This document shows positions 1-8,946 of a DNA stretch of 64,000 nt, in pieces; position 1 is the first letter of the stretch, and each line of letters opens with the position of its first letter. Source of the DNA: an uncultured Propionibacteriaceae bacterium (lineage in GTDB: Bacteria > Actinomycetota > Actinomycetes > Propionibacteriales > Propionibacteriaceae); contig CALBCJ010000006.1 in assembly GCA_937926975.1 (NCBI GenBank), positions 1-64,000 of the forward strand, given 5' to 3'. Position numbers and translations under genes: made by a program. Under the pieces are notes generated by a model. It had not been told where the DNA came from. It was given only the letters and a program-made list of their open reading frames with translations, and did not search any database.

Positions 1-92
1 CGTCATCGTCCCCAACCGCACCCCCCACCCCCAGCCCAGCTAGCCCCGGCCAGCGGGGCCACCACCGCGCTCCGCACAGCACGGACAGGTGG

Positions 93-284
93 GTGTGGTG
101 GGCTTGGCGTCGGACTGCCGCGCCTGCCCTGGTGGCTCCTGCTCAGCGTGAGGTCCTGGAACGGGTTGCCCGGTCGGTGAGTGCGCCGTACCGGGAGGTG
201 CGGGCCCGGGTGGGCCTCGCCAAAGCCGCCGGCGCACGAGCCACCCTCAGCGACGAGTCAGCCACAGCCGAGACAGGCCACTAG
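93..284 (+). mobile_element. IS630-type transposase, 5' fragment
   Basis: A 63-codon open frame whose residues about 12-46 read like the N-terminus of IS630-family transposases: a short helix around APAQREVLERVARS, then SAPYREVRARVGLAKAAG, where family members have TAP-R-V-RAR-LLAAG. The rest of the transposase (second helix-turn-helix, DDE catalytic domain) is absent and the frame ends after unrelated residues, so this is at most a decayed fragment. No terminal inverted repeats are visible. Homology is by eye; a chance high-GC frame is the alternative. Confidence 0.35.
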
Positions 285-1435
285 CTCGTGACCCAGAGGG
301 TGATCATCATCGTCAGCAGAAACAGCGCCAGGCAGGTCAGCGCCACCCAGGCGTAGAACAGCGGGCCGTGCCGCTCCCGCTCGGTGCCCGGGTTGTACTG
401 GGCCTCCGGCAGATAGCTGTGGATGACACTCATCGGGGTCTCCATCCCGGCCGGCAGCCGCGGCTGGGTGTACGTGCTGGGCGGCAGGGACACCGGGGCG
501 TTCGGGCTCATGTGGAGGTCCGAGATGAAGCTGGACGGGGTGCCGAACGGCATCGGCGGGGCCGGCCGCAGCTCTGAGCCCTCGGCCGGCAGGAGCGGGC
601 GAGGCACGTACGTGTCACCGCCGGGCATCACGTCAGCCAGCTGGTCCAGTGCGGTGGCCATGATCTCGGCGGTCTGCGGGCGCTGGCTCGGGTCTGGCGA
701 CAGGGCCGCGAACAGCAGCGAGTCCAGGGCCGGCGGCGCCCCGATCCGGTCCGCGATCGGGGCCGGGTCGATGCTCGGGTTGCGGCTCAGCAGGTCGGGC
801 AGGGTCTTCACCGGGAACGGGGGCCGCCCAGCCAGCAGAGCGTAGGTGACGGCCGCGACGGAGTAGATGTCGGCCCGCTGGTCGAGCGGCCCGCCGGTGG
901 CCTGCTCCAGAGCCATGTACGCAGGGGTCCCGGCGGTCATCGTGGCGCCAGCCCGGTCGACCATGTTCTTGGCGACGCCGAGGTCGGCCAGCAGCACCCG
1001 GACGCCCTGGGTCTCGGAGTGGCTGAGCAGGATGTTGCCCGGGGTGACGTCGCGGTGGATGATCCGGTGCCGGTGCAGAACCTCCAGGGCCCGGGCGGCC
1101 TCGGCGCACAGCCGCAGCACCCGACCCGGCTCGGCGGGCTGCTTGCGCAGCTGCTCCAGCGAGCCGCCGTTGGCGAAGTCCATGACAAAGTACGGGCGCC
1201 CGTCGGGCAGGGTGCCGATGTCGTACACCCGCACGATCCGCTCGTCGGAGATCCGTCGCAGCAGCCGGGCCTCGGCCAGAAACCGGTGGCGGACGTCGTC
1301 GTTGTCGGCCCAGTTGTCGGCGAGGACCTTCACCGCAACCGGCACGTCAAGGTCGTCGTCGTGCCCACGCCAGACGGTCGCGAAGGACCCAGCGCCAATG
1401 CGCTGGGTGAGCCGGTAGCGACCGATCTTCTCCAC
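281..1435 (-). CDS. membrane-anchored Ser/Thr protein kinase (PknB-like)
   Basis: Eukaryote-like Ser/Thr kinase of 384 aa. The kinase domain spans about residues 7-275: glycine loop GAGSFATV, ATP-binding Lys36 in VAVKVLAD, catalytic loop HRDVTPGN (127-134), metal motif DLG (151-153, usually DFG), and ALE (175-177) where APE is usual. A Pro-rich linker follows, then one membrane helix at about 358-380 and only a few outside residues, so there is no PASTA or other sensor domain. The GTG start at 1435 is chosen because AGGAAAGG lies just upstream and homology begins at residue 5; a longer open frame upstream is non-homologous. It is divergent from the RDD gene. Key Lys, HRD and Asp are present, so activity is likely; the substrate is unknown. 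Confidence 0.9.
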   Translation of the reverse strand: MEKIGRYRLTQRIGAGSFATVWRGHDDDLDVPVAVKVLADNWADNDDVRHRFLAEARLLRRISDERIVRVYDIGTLPDGRPYFVMDFANGGSLEQLRKQPAEPGRVLRLCAEAARALEVLHRHRIIHRDVTPGNILLSHSETQGVRVLLADLGVAKNMVDRAGATMTAGTPAYMALEQATGGPLDQRADIYSVAAVTYALLAGRPPFPVKTLPDLLSRNPSIDPAPIADRIGAPPALDSLLFAALSPDPSQRPQTAEIMATALDQLADVMPGGDTYVPRPLLPAEGSELRPAPPMPFGTPSSFISDLHMSPNAPVSLPPSTYTQPRLPAGMETPMSVIHSYLPEAQYNPGTERERHGPLFYAWVALTCLALFLLTMMITLWVTS

Positions 1436-1632
1436 GGAGCCTTTCCTCGACCTGACACCTCGGGGGGATCGGGTCCGGGCGCAGATGTGTCCCCGGTACC
1501 CCCAACCCCCCGCAGGGATGGTACCCCGGATCGGGTGTCTCGGTCTCTCCTCCGTGGTGCTTCTCACCGACCGCGGCCCGGCTGACGACGGGCATTGCCC
1601 GAGCAGCGCCCGACTGCGGCAGACTAGGAGCC

Positions 1633-2379
1633 GTGAGCGATCCTGGACCGTCCGAGCCTGCGGGCCCGCCGCAGGGCTGGTACCCCGACCCGGCCGAGCC
1701 CGGCCGGGAGCGGCTCTGGGACGGGCGGCGCTGGTCGGACCAGGTCCGCCTGGCACCGGGCTCTGGCCCCGTACCGACGGTGCCCCAGGCCCTGCAGCCA
1801 GCGCCAGCCCCGCCGCCCAGGCCGGCCCCGGCGGAGCCCACCGCCCGACGGGACGGTCCGGTGACGGCTGACGAGGTGCCACTGGCACCCTGGGGGCTGC
1901 GTCTGGTCGGGATGGTCATTGACTCCCTGGTCGTGTCGGTGCTGGCGACGGTGGCGCTGCAGCTGAGCGTGGCCAACCTCTCGGAGCGCCTGCAGACCGA
2001 GGTGCTGGGGTTCTGGTCACAGGTGGTGCAGGGCTCCACCCAGATCGAGCCGAGTGCCGAGATGCTCCACCTGCAGACCCTGCTGACGATCGCTACCGTC
2101 TCGGTGACCCTGGCGTACGGCCTGCTCTGCCTGCTGACCCTGTCGGGCACTCTGGGCCAGCGGGTGCTCGGGATGCGGGTGGTGCCGGTCGACCACGGCC
2201 ACGAGAAGGTCTCCCCGGGCGCAGCCGTGCTGAGGACCGTCGCCTGGTCGCTGCTGTCCAGCGGGTACGGCCTGTTCCAGGCCGTCCAGATAGTGAACGG
2301 GCTGATGCCGCTGTGGCACCCGCGGCGCCAGACCCTGCACGACCTGCTGAGCCGCACCCAGGTGGTGCGCCGCAGGTGA
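1633..2379 (+). CDS. RDD-family membrane protein with DUF2510 N-terminus
   Basis: Protein of 248 aa. The N-terminus carries a DUF2510 motif (GWYPDPAEPGRERLWDGRRW, about residues 14-33), a short tryptophan-rich module common at the start of actinobacterial membrane proteins, followed by a Pro-rich linker. The C-terminal two thirds is an RDD domain: it begins APWGLRLVGMVIDS with the family's R and D, and continues through three to four membrane helices (about 90-220). GTG start at 1633 has AGGAG upstream. RDD proteins are mostly of unknown function (some take part in Na+ or compatible-solute transport); none can be assigned here. It is divergent from the kinase gene with about 200 bp between, suggesting but not proving a link. 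Confidence 0.8.
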   Translation: MSDPGPSEPAGPPQGWYPDPAEPGRERLWDGRRWSDQVRLAPGSGPVPTVPQALQPAPAPPPRPAPAEPTARRDGPVTADEVPLAPWGLRLVGMVIDSLVVSVLATVALQLSVANLSERLQTEVLGFWSQVVQGSTQIEPSAEMLHLQTLLTIATVSVTLAYGLLCLLTLSGTLGQRVLGMRVVPVDHGHEKVSPGAAVLRTVAWSLLSSGYGLFQAVQIVNGLMPLWHPRRQTLHDLLSRTQVVRRR

Positions 2380-2473
2380 GCCGGCCCGTTCGGGGGCGCT
2401 CGCTCATGACGCCTTGCACGAGCGCTGGTGCACTGGGAGGCTGGTCGGCAGCCTCACTGAAGGAGCCGCCGCG

Positions 2474-4657
2474 ATGCCACTGACCGACCCAGCCCTGGCC
2501 GAGCTGGCCGACCGCTACGGGATCTCGACCGAGTTCTGGGACTGGAAGGGCCGCCACACCGAGGTCGACGACGAGACCGTGGTCGCGGTGCTCCAGGCGA
2601 TGGATGTGGACGCCTCCACCCCCGAGCTGGCCCGGGCCGCGGTCGACGCGTACCACCGCCGGATCTGGCAGCGGGCGCTGCCGCCCTGCGTGGTGATGGA
2701 GGCCGACCACTCGTACGTGGTGAGCGTGCACGTTCAGGCTGGGCACTCGGCCCACGTCTACGTCACCTTCGAGGACGGCGGCTTCGCCGACGCCACCCAG
2801 GTCCCCAACCATGCCCCGGACCGGGAGGTGGACGGGGTCTGGCTGGGGGAGGCGAGCTTCGAGCTGCCGGCCGGGATGCCGCTTGGCTACCACCGCCTGG
2901 TGCTGGTCAGCGACGGCCGGGAGGTCGAGTCCACCCTGGTGGTCACCCCGAGCTGGCTGGGCTTCCCGCGCCAGATGGGGGGCAAGCGGGTCTGGGGCTT
3001 CGCGACCCAGCTGTACTCGGTCGCCAGCCACGACTCCTGGGGGGTCGGTGACCTGGTCGACCTGGCGGACCTGTCGGTCTGGGCCGCTACCCAGACGTAC
3101 AGCGACTACGTCCTGATCAACCCGCTCCACGCCGCCGAGCCGGTCACCCCGCTGGAGCCGAGCCCGTACCTGCCTGCCAGCCGCCGCTACGTCAACCCGC
3201 TCTACATCCGCCCCGAGGCGATCCCCGAGTACGCGGGGCTGAGCGCCGCTGAGCGGGCCGCCGTCGAGACGCTCCGGAGCGAGCTGCTGGCCGAGACGGC
3301 CGGCTCGGAGGCGGTCGAGCGCAACCTGGCCTGGGACTCCAAGCGGGAGGCCCTGGAGATGGTCTTCCGGTCCGGCCGCAAACCCGCCCGGACCATGGCC
3401 TTTGAGGACTTCTGCCGCCGGGAGGGGCGCCAGCTGCGCGACTTTGCGACCTGGTGCGCGCTGTCTGAGCGGTACGGACGGGTCTGGCGGGACTGGCCGG
3501 AGCCGATGCAGCGCCCCACCTCGCCGGAGGTGGCCGACTTCGCCACCGAGAACGCCGAGCTGGTCACCTTCTACATGTGGCTGCAGTGGATCGCCGACAC
3601 CCAGCTGTCGAGTGCCCAGCAGGCCGCCAGGGACGCCGGGATGCCGCTCGGGATCGTGTCTGACCTGGCGGTCGGGGTGAACCGGCACGGGGCCGAGACC
3701 TGGGCCCTGCACAACGTCTTTGCACAAGGGATGACAGTGGGCGCGCCGCCCGACCCGTACAACCAGGCCGGGCAGGACTGGGGGCAGCCGCCGTGGCGCC
3801 CTGACCGGCTGGCCGACCTGGCGTACGCGCCGTTCCGCTCCATGGTCGCGGGGATCCTGCGGCACTCGGGCGGGGTCCGGGTGGACCACATCATCGGCCT
3901 CTTCCGGCTCTGGTGGATCCCGGCCGGGCGCGGCCCGCAGCAGGGCGCGTACGTGCGCTACGACCACGAGGCGCTGGTCGGAATCCTGGCCCTGGAGGCT
4001 CACCGGGCTGGGGCGCTGGTGGTGGGGGAGGACCTGGGGACGGTTGAGCCCTGGGTCCGGGACTACCTGCGCCGGCGCGGGATCCTCGGCACCTCGATCC
4101 TGTGGTTCGAGTACGGCCCGGACGGCTCGCCGCTGCCGCCGGAGCAGTGGCGCGAGTACTGCCTGGCGTCGGTCACCACCCACGACCTGCCGCCCAGTGC
4201 CGGCTACCTGCAGCACGACCACGTCCGGCTGCGCTACCAGCTGGGGCTGCTGACCGAGTCGCTGGACTCCGAGATTGAGCACGACGCCCGCGAGCAGGCT
4301 GCTGTGATCGGGATGCTCGAGTCGCGAGGGGCTCTGCCCGAGGGGGACCGCGACACTGAGGACCTCGTGCTGGCGCTGCACCGGCTGGTGACCTGGACCC
4401 CGTCGCGGGTGCTGGGGGTGGCGCTGACCGACGCGGTGGGGGACCGGCGGACCCAGAACCAGCCCGGCACCATCGACGAGTACCCGAACTGGCGGGTCCC
4501 CTTGTCGGGGCCGGACGGGCAGCGGCTCTACCTGGAGGATGTCTTCGCCAGCGTCCGGGCCCGTCGACTGGCGGCGGTCATGAACGGCTTCCAGACGGTT
4601 CCTGAGATCCGCGGCAGCTGGAGCGACCCGCCCGCCCACGGCGGCGCCGCTGGGTGA
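2474..4657 (+). CDS. malQ: 4-alpha-glucanotransferase (amylomaltase)
   Basis: GH77 amylomaltase of 727 aa, transferring alpha-1,4-glucan segments between malto-oligosaccharides in maltodextrin or glycogen metabolism in the cytoplasm. Visible signatures: GFATQLYSVASHDSWGVGD typical of the domain entry, nucleophile Asp in RVDHIIGL (about residue 471), acid/base Glu in VVGEDLGTV (about 519), and TTHDLPPSAGY and NQPGTIDEYPNW near the end. About 150 residues precede the catalytic core, as in the long actinobacterial form. ATG at 2474 is preferred over an open-frame start 60 nt upstream because GAAGGAG precedes it. It stands alone, 94 nt after the RDD gene; the nearby sugar importer and GH31 gene suggest oligoglucan use. 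Confidence 0.95.
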   Translation: MPLTDPALAELADRYGISTEFWDWKGRHTEVDDETVVAVLQAMDVDASTPELARAAVDAYHRRIWQRALPPCVVMEADHSYVVSVHVQAGHSAHVYVTFEDGGFADATQVPNHAPDREVDGVWLGEASFELPAGMPLGYHRLVLVSDGREVESTLVVTPSWLGFPRQMGGKRVWGFATQLYSVASHDSWGVGDLVDLADLSVWAATQTYSDYVLINPLHAAEPVTPLEPSPYLPASRRYVNPLYIRPEAIPEYAGLSAAERAAVETLRSELLAETAGSEAVERNLAWDSKREALEMVFRSGRKPARTMAFEDFCRREGRQLRDFATWCALSERYGRVWRDWPEPMQRPTSPEVADFATENAELVTFYMWLQWIADTQLSSAQQAARDAGMPLGIVSDLAVGVNRHGAETWALHNVFAQGMTVGAPPDPYNQAGQDWGQPPWRPDRLADLAYAPFRSMVAGILRHSGGVRVDHIIGLFRLWWIPAGRGPQQGAYVRYDHEALVGILALEAHRAGALVVGEDLGTVEPWVRDYLRRRGILGTSILWFEYGPDGSPLPPEQWREYCLASVTTHDLPPSAGYLQHDHVRLRYQLGLLTESLDSEIEHDAREQAAVIGMLESRGALPEGDRDTEDLVLALHRLVTWTPSRVLGVALTDAVGDRRTQNQPGTIDEYPNWRVPLSGPDGQRLYLEDVFASVRARRLAAVMNGFQTVPEIRGSWSDPPAHGGAAG

Positions 4658-4708
4658 GCGCCTGCGGCTGGCCGTCTCGGCGCGAGGTCGCAGGCAGCGC
4701 CGGCCGCG

Positions 4709-4725
4709 AGCCCAGGGCCTGGGCT
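4709..4725. terminator. hairpin between convergent genes
   Basis: Perfect inverted repeat AGCCCAG-GGC-CTGGGCT in the 103-bp gap between malQ and the convergent phosphorylase gene. There is no T-run, as is common for actinobacterial terminators; likely bidirectional. Confidence 0.45.
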
Positions 4726-4760
4726 GCCGGCTCCGGCGGCTCTCGGCTGACTGGCGCTGC

Positions 4761-5540
4761 TCAGCCGACCGAGTAGTCGGCGGCGGCAACCGCAACCGCG
4801 ACCGCGTTGGCGACGGCCCGGTCCTTGGCGTCCAGAAGCGGCTGCTCCTGCTCCGTACGCTCGGCGACCACGCCGAGGACGCAGGCGGCGCGGAACCGGT
4901 ACACGAGCCCCATCGTGAACAGGGCGCCGGCCTCCATCTCGTACGCCGTGATGCCGAGGCTGCGGTACTCGTCGGTCTGGCCCTGGAGCCGCCGCAGCAG
5001 CGCCGGGTTGGCTGACGACGACGCCCGCTCCTGGCCCTCGAAGAAGGTGTCGGTGGAGGCGACCACGCCGAGGCGGTGGTCGACGCCGAGGTCACGGGCC
5101 GCGGTGACCAGGTCGACGGTGAGGAACGGGTCGGCCGCCGCCGGGAACTGCGGCGGGGCGATGTCGAGGGTCGCGCCCTGGCTGGACAGCGCGGCCTGCG
5201 CGATGACCACCGAGCCGGCCCGGACGTCCGGGCTGATCGAGCCGCAGGTGCCGACCCGGATGATGGTCCGGATCCCGACCGCGACCAGCTCGTTGACCAC
5301 GATCGACATCGACGGCGCGCCCATGCCGCTGGTCGCGCAGACCACCGGGCGCCCCGAGGGCAGCTGGGCCACAAACCCGTCCAGCCCCCGGTTGCGAGAC
5401 AGCTCGCGGGCCCCGGTGAGCGAGGTCGTGGCGATCAGCTCCGACCGCCCGGGGTCTCCCGACAGCAGGGCGGTCGTCGTCCCCGCGGGAAGGTCGCGGC
5501 GGCCGTAGCCGATGTGGTACTGGCGCTCGGTGCTGGTCAC
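4761..5540 (-). CDS. purine/uridine nucleoside phosphorylase
   Basis: NP-I family nucleoside phosphorylase of 259 aa, closest in motifs to uridine phosphorylase: it splits a nucleoside with phosphate into base and ribose-1-phosphate. Visible: GDPGRSELIA (phosphate binding, about residues 27-36), GMGAPSMSIVVNEL (about 70-83), RVGTCGSISP (about 94-103), and YEMEAGALF with the Glu-Met-Glu that contacts ribose (about 200). GTG at 5540 is the start: it sits 6 nt after a TACGAT -10 box and has no Shine-Dalgarno sequence, so the mRNA is probably leaderless. Base preference (uridine versus purine) cannot be settled by eye. Confidence 0.85.
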   Translation of the reverse strand: MTSTERQYHIGYGRRDLPAGTTTALLSGDPGRSELIATTSLTGARELSRNRGLDGFVAQLPSGRPVVCATSGMGAPSMSIVVNELVAVGIRTIIRVGTCGSISPDVRAGSVVIAQAALSSQGATLDIAPPQFPAAADPFLTVDLVTAARDLGVDHRLGVVASTDTFFEGQERASSSANPALLRRLQGQTDEYRSLGITAYEMEAGALFTMGLVYRFRAACVLGVVAERTEQEQPLLDAKDRAVANAVAVAVAAADYSVG

Positions 5541-5546
5541 AGGGGC

Positions 5547-5552
5547 ATCGTA
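5547..5552 (-). promoter_or_regulatory. -10 box, leaderless promoter of phosphorylase gene
   Basis: TACGAT on the minus strand, 6 nt before the GTG start at 5540, placing the transcription start on the start codon. No clear -35 is seen. Confidence 0.5.
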
Positions 5553-5631
5553 CGGTCGGGCTGAGACTGCCTGGCAGGGCAGCGCTACTCCTGACAGGAT
5601 GTGGTCGCACCCGACTCCAGGAAGGCTGACC

Positions 5632-6906
5632 ATGACCACCCCGTTCTCCCGTCGTCACCTGATCCGGCTCGGTGGAGGGGCCGCCGCGCTGGGTGCTCTC
5701 GCGGCCTGCGGCTCAAACACCGGCCGGCAGCCGACCCCGTCCGGCCCGGCCGGCGCCAGCCTGTCGCAGTGGTACCACCAGTACGGGGAGGCCGGCACCC
5801 AGGACGCGGTGAAGCGGTACGCCGCCGGGTACCAGCGGGCCCAGGTCCAGGTCGAGTGGAAGGTCGGCGACTACGACCAGACCACCGCGGCGGCGCTGCT
5901 GACCGATCACGGGCCCGACGTCTTCGAGTACTCCAACGGGCCCACGATCGACATGATCCGCGGCGGCCAGGTGGCCGACATGACCGCCGTGGTAGGCGCG
6001 GAGGTCTCAGACTTCAACCCGGCGATCATTCAGCGCTACACCCACGACGGCAAGATCTGGGCAGTGCCGCAGGTGGTCGACTGCATCCTGCTGGTCTACC
6101 GGCCGAGCCTGCTGAAGGCGGCCGGGGTGCAGCCTCCGACCACGCTCAGCGAGCTGGCCGACGCGGCCCGCGCGCTGACCCAGGGCAGCGTGAAGGGGCT
6201 CTACCTCGGCAACGACGGCGGCGCCGGGCTGGTCGGCGGGAACCTGCTCTGGTCGGTGGGGCTGGACTTCCTGACCGCCGACGGGACGGTCGGCTTTGAT
6301 GACCCGAAGGCGGTCACGGCCTGGGGCCTGCTGGCCTCGCTGTGGAAGGAGAAGGTCACCCAGCTGGTGCTGGACGGCAAGGGCTGGTGGGCCCCGGACG
6401 CGCTGACCACCGGGCAGGCGGCGATGGCGATGACCGGGCTGTGGAACTTCCCCGACTTCGCCCGGCAGCTCGGCGACGACTACGCGGTGGTTCCCTGGCC
6501 GGCCGGCGACGGCGGCCGGGCGTCGGTCACGGTCGGCGCGTACGGGTCGTGCGTGTCGACCCGCAGCCGCAGTGTCGCCGCCGCGCAGGACTTCGCCCGC
6601 TGGCTGTGGGTGGAGCAGACCGAGCACCAGCTCGACTTCGCCACCAGCTACGGCTTCCACATCCCGAGCCGGACCTCGCTGCTCAGCCAGGCCAAGCCGC
6701 TGCAGTCGGGGCAGGGCAAGGACGCCGTCGACGCGGTGCAGGCGTACGGGCACGCCCAGAACCAGATGCTGTGGACCCCGAAGTGCCAGACGGTCGTCGG
6801 TGACATGCTGACCCGGATCGTCAAGGAGGGGGCCGACCCGGCCGCGGAGATCGCGAGCGCGAAGCCGCAGGTCGAGGCCGAGGTGAGCCGCGTCCGGGGA
6901 CGATGA
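5632..6906 (+). CDS. ABC transporter sugar-binding lipoprotein (Tat-type)
   Basis: Extracellular solute-binding protein, family 1, 424 aa. The N-terminus has both a twin-arginine motif (SRRHLIRLGGG) and a lipobox (LAAC, Cys about residue 24), so it is probably exported by Tat and lipid-anchored. The body has typical family features, such as GPDVFEYSNGPTIDMI, the mid-region WAVPQVVDCILLVYR, and W/F-rich ligand-cleft residues. ATG at 5632 has AGGAAGG upstream. It is first in a three-gene operon and overlaps the first permease by 4 nt. The substrate is probably a mono- or oligosaccharide; it cannot be named. Confidence 0.9.
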   Translation: MTTPFSRRHLIRLGGGAAALGALAACGSNTGRQPTPSGPAGASLSQWYHQYGEAGTQDAVKRYAAGYQRAQVQVEWKVGDYDQTTAAALLTDHGPDVFEYSNGPTIDMIRGGQVADMTAVVGAEVSDFNPAIIQRYTHDGKIWAVPQVVDCILLVYRPSLLKAAGVQPPTTLSELADAARALTQGSVKGLYLGNDGGAGLVGGNLLWSVGLDFLTADGTVGFDDPKAVTAWGLLASLWKEKVTQLVLDGKGWWAPDALTTGQAAMAMTGLWNFPDFARQLGDDYAVVPWPAGDGGRASVTVGAYGSCVSTRSRSVAAAQDFARWLWVEQTEHQLDFATSYGFHIPSRTSLLSQAKPLQSGQGKDAVDAVQAYGHAQNQMLWTPKCQTVVGDMLTRIVKEGADPAAEIASAKPQVEAEVSRVRGR

Positions 6907-7841
6907 GCCTCGCCGCCACCCGAGCGCCGTCGCTGGCGGCCCGGCTGCTGGGCCGTCACCACAGCAGCCTGTGGTTCTGGGTCTTCGTCGGGCCGTTCGC
7001 GGCCGGGCTGGCGCTGTTCGTGTACGTCCCGATCCTGTGGAGCGGGTACCTGTCGTTCTTCGACTCATACAACACCGTCACCCCGACCACCTGGGTGGGG
7101 CTGGCCAACTACCGCGACATGCTCGCCGACCGGGCCTTTCGGGACTCGCTGCTCACCTTCTGCGGCTTCGCGGCGCTGATCGTGCCGCTGACCTTCGGGC
7201 TAAGCCTGGCGACGGCGGTGCTGGTGAACCAGGTCCGCTGGGCGCAGGCCTTCTTCCGGTCGGTGTTCTTCCTGCCCACCGCCTGCTCGTACGTGGTCGC
7301 CAGCCTGGTCTGGAAGATGTCGCTGTTCTCCAGCTCGCGGGCCGGGCTGGTGAACCAGGTGCTGGGCGGGCTGGGCGCCGACCCGGTGCTGTGGCTGTCG
7401 CAGACCCGGCCGCCGCTGTACTGGGTGGTGATTGTGACGGTCCGGCTCTGGCTGCAGCTGGGCTTCTACATGATCGTGTTCCTGGCCGGGCTGCAGCGGA
7501 TCTCGCCGCAGCTGTACGAGGCGGCCGCGATCGACGGGGCCAGCGGCTGGCAGGCCTTCCGGCACCTGACCGTGCCGCTGCTGCGCCCGACCTCGACCGC
7601 GGTGCTGCTGCTGCTGGTGGTCAGCGCCTTCCAGGCCTTTGACGAGTTCTTCAACCTGATGTCGACCTTCGGGCAGTACCCGCCGTACGCCCGCCCGCCG
7701 CTGGTCTACCTGTACTACGTGGCGCTCGGGCAGGGCCAGGACTTCGGCCACGGCTCGGCCGGGGCGGTCATCCTGACCGGGATCATCGCGGTGGTCGCGG
7801 TGCTCCAGGGCCGCCTGCTGCGGCTGGGGAGCCGGGACTGA
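6903..7841 (+). CDS. sugar ABC transporter permease (MalF/UgpA type)
   Basis: Binding-protein-dependent permease, 312 aa, with six predicted membrane helices and the cytoplasmic EAA loop (EAAAIDGASGWQAFRHLTVP, about residues 205-224) that docks on the ATPase. Its ATG overlaps the stop of the binding-protein gene (ATGA), implying translational coupling. It forms the translocation channel with the next gene's product. Confidence 0.92.
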   Translation: MSLAATRAPSLAARLLGRHHSSLWFWVFVGPFAAGLALFVYVPILWSGYLSFFDSYNTVTPTTWVGLANYRDMLADRAFRDSLLTFCGFAALIVPLTFGLSLATAVLVNQVRWAQAFFRSVFFLPTACSYVVASLVWKMSLFSSSRAGLVNQVLGGLGADPVLWLSQTRPPLYWVVIVTVRLWLQLGFYMIVFLAGLQRISPQLYEAAAIDGASGWQAFRHLTVPLLRPTSTAVLLLLVVSAFQAFDEFFNLMSTFGQYPPYARPPLVYLYYVALGQGQDFGHGSAGAVILTGIIAVVAVLQGRLLRLGSRD

Positions 7842-8683
7842 TGGCGGCCGGACGCCGGTCGGGCGGGGCCGCGGCCGTGGCCCGCTACCTGGCGCTGGGG
7901 CTGGCGACGGTGGTCTTCCTGCTGCCGTTCTACCTGCTGGCCCGCAACGCGCTGCTCACCAACACCGAGCTGGCCTCCCCGGTCTGGCGCTGGCTGCCGA
8001 CCTGGCACTGGGAGAACCTGACCGGGCTGTTCGCCGACCCGAGCCTGCACCTGGCCAGGGCACTGGTCAACTCGGTGGTGATCGCGGTGGCCCAGACCGC
8101 CGGGGTGCTGGTGCTGTCGGGGATGGCCGGGTACGGGCTGGCGCGGATCCCGTACCGCAGGGCGAACCTGGTGCTGGGCGCGGTCACCGCCAGCCTGCTG
8201 GTCCCGGCCTCGATCACCTTCGTGCCGAGCTTCGTGCTGGTCTCGTCGCTGGGCTGGGTCTCCACCCTGCGCGGGCTGATCATCCCGGGCCTGTTCCAGG
8301 CGCTGGCCACGTTCTTGTTCCGGCAGTTCTTCCTCGGCTTCCCGCGCGAGCTCGAGGAGGCCGCGATGATCGACGGCCTGGGCTACTGGGGCACCTTCTG
8401 GCGGATCGTGGTGCCGAGCTCGTCCGGCTTCGCCGCCGCGATCGCCACCATCACCTTCATCGGCTCCTGGAACGCGTTCCTGTGGTCGCTGGTGATCGGA
8501 CGCGACGCCGAGGCCTGGACCGTCCAGGTGGCCCTGTCGACCTTCATCACCGCCCAGAGCACGAACTACGCCCAGCTGTTCATGGCCGCGATCGTGGCGA
8601 TCGCCCCGCTGCTGGTGATGTTCGTCTTCCTGCAGCGCTGGATCGTCCAGGGCGTGGAGCGGACCGGGATCGGCGGCGACTGA
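7841..8683 (+). CDS. sugar ABC transporter permease (MalG/UgpE type)
   Basis: Second permease subunit, 280 aa, six membrane helices, EAA loop EEAAMIDGLGYWGTFWRIVV (about residues 173-192). The start overlaps the preceding stop by one base (TGATG). No ATPase gene follows: the operon ends and the next sequence is a helicase remnant. CUT1 importers of this kind often share one MsmK/MsiK-type ATPase encoded elsewhere, which is the likely explanation. Confidence 0.92.
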   Translation: MAAGRRSGGAAAVARYLALGLATVVFLLPFYLLARNALLTNTELASPVWRWLPTWHWENLTGLFADPSLHLARALVNSVVIAVAQTAGVLVLSGMAGYGLARIPYRRANLVLGAVTASLLVPASITFVPSFVLVSSLGWVSTLRGLIIPGLFQALATFLFRQFFLGFPRELEEAAMIDGLGYWGTFWRIVVPSSSGFAAAIATITFIGSWNAFLWSLVIGRDAEAWTVQVALSTFITAQSTNYAQLFMAAIVAIAPLLVMFVFLQRWIVQGVERTGIGGD

Positions 8684-8692
8684 GCCGGGCCG

Positions 8693-8900
8693 TCAGGGCG
8701 CCAGCAGTGCCTGCAGGTCGTCCCCGGTCGGGGCGGTCGACAGGACCGAGCCGTCGTCGACGACCTGGGCGAAGAGCTCCCCTGCGCTCGGTCGGGGTCG
8801 CGTAGCGCGCCTTGAAGACCTCCGGGTACAGGCCGGGCGCTACCAGCGACAGCAGAGACCACAGCAGGCGTCCGGGTCGCAGTGCGGTCGGTGACCCCGA
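8693..8900 (-). pseudogene. SNF2-type helicase remnant (internally deleted)
   Basis: Read from 8900 downward, one frame gives LRPGRLLWSLLSLVAPGLYP then EVFKARYATPTE, which resembles the SNF2 ATPase segment L-ELWSL-FLNPGL-G---F--RY--PIE. At about 8780 the frame shifts and continues as ELFAQVVDDGSVLSTAPTGD then DLQALLAP and a stop, which resembles the extreme C-terminus of bacterial SNF2 helicases (LFA-VLDDGG--GALTADDI-ALL). Hundreds of codons that should lie between are missing. No start codon or full domain survives. This looks like the scar of a deleted helicase gene. Homology is by eye only. Confidence 0.5.
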
Positions 8901-8946
8901 CCCGGTGGGCTCGCCCTAGGATGGCGGCCAGGCGAAAGGTGGTGGC

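Noticed and set aside
1633..2379. Link of the RDD protein to the divergent kinase as substrate
   Set aside because: Only adjacency supports it; no phosphorylation motif evidence.
2093..5374. 1093-codon minus-strand open frame
   Set aside because: It is antisense to malQ and to the phosphorylase in another frame; composition is typical of a high-GC shadow, and the real genes have clear family motifs.
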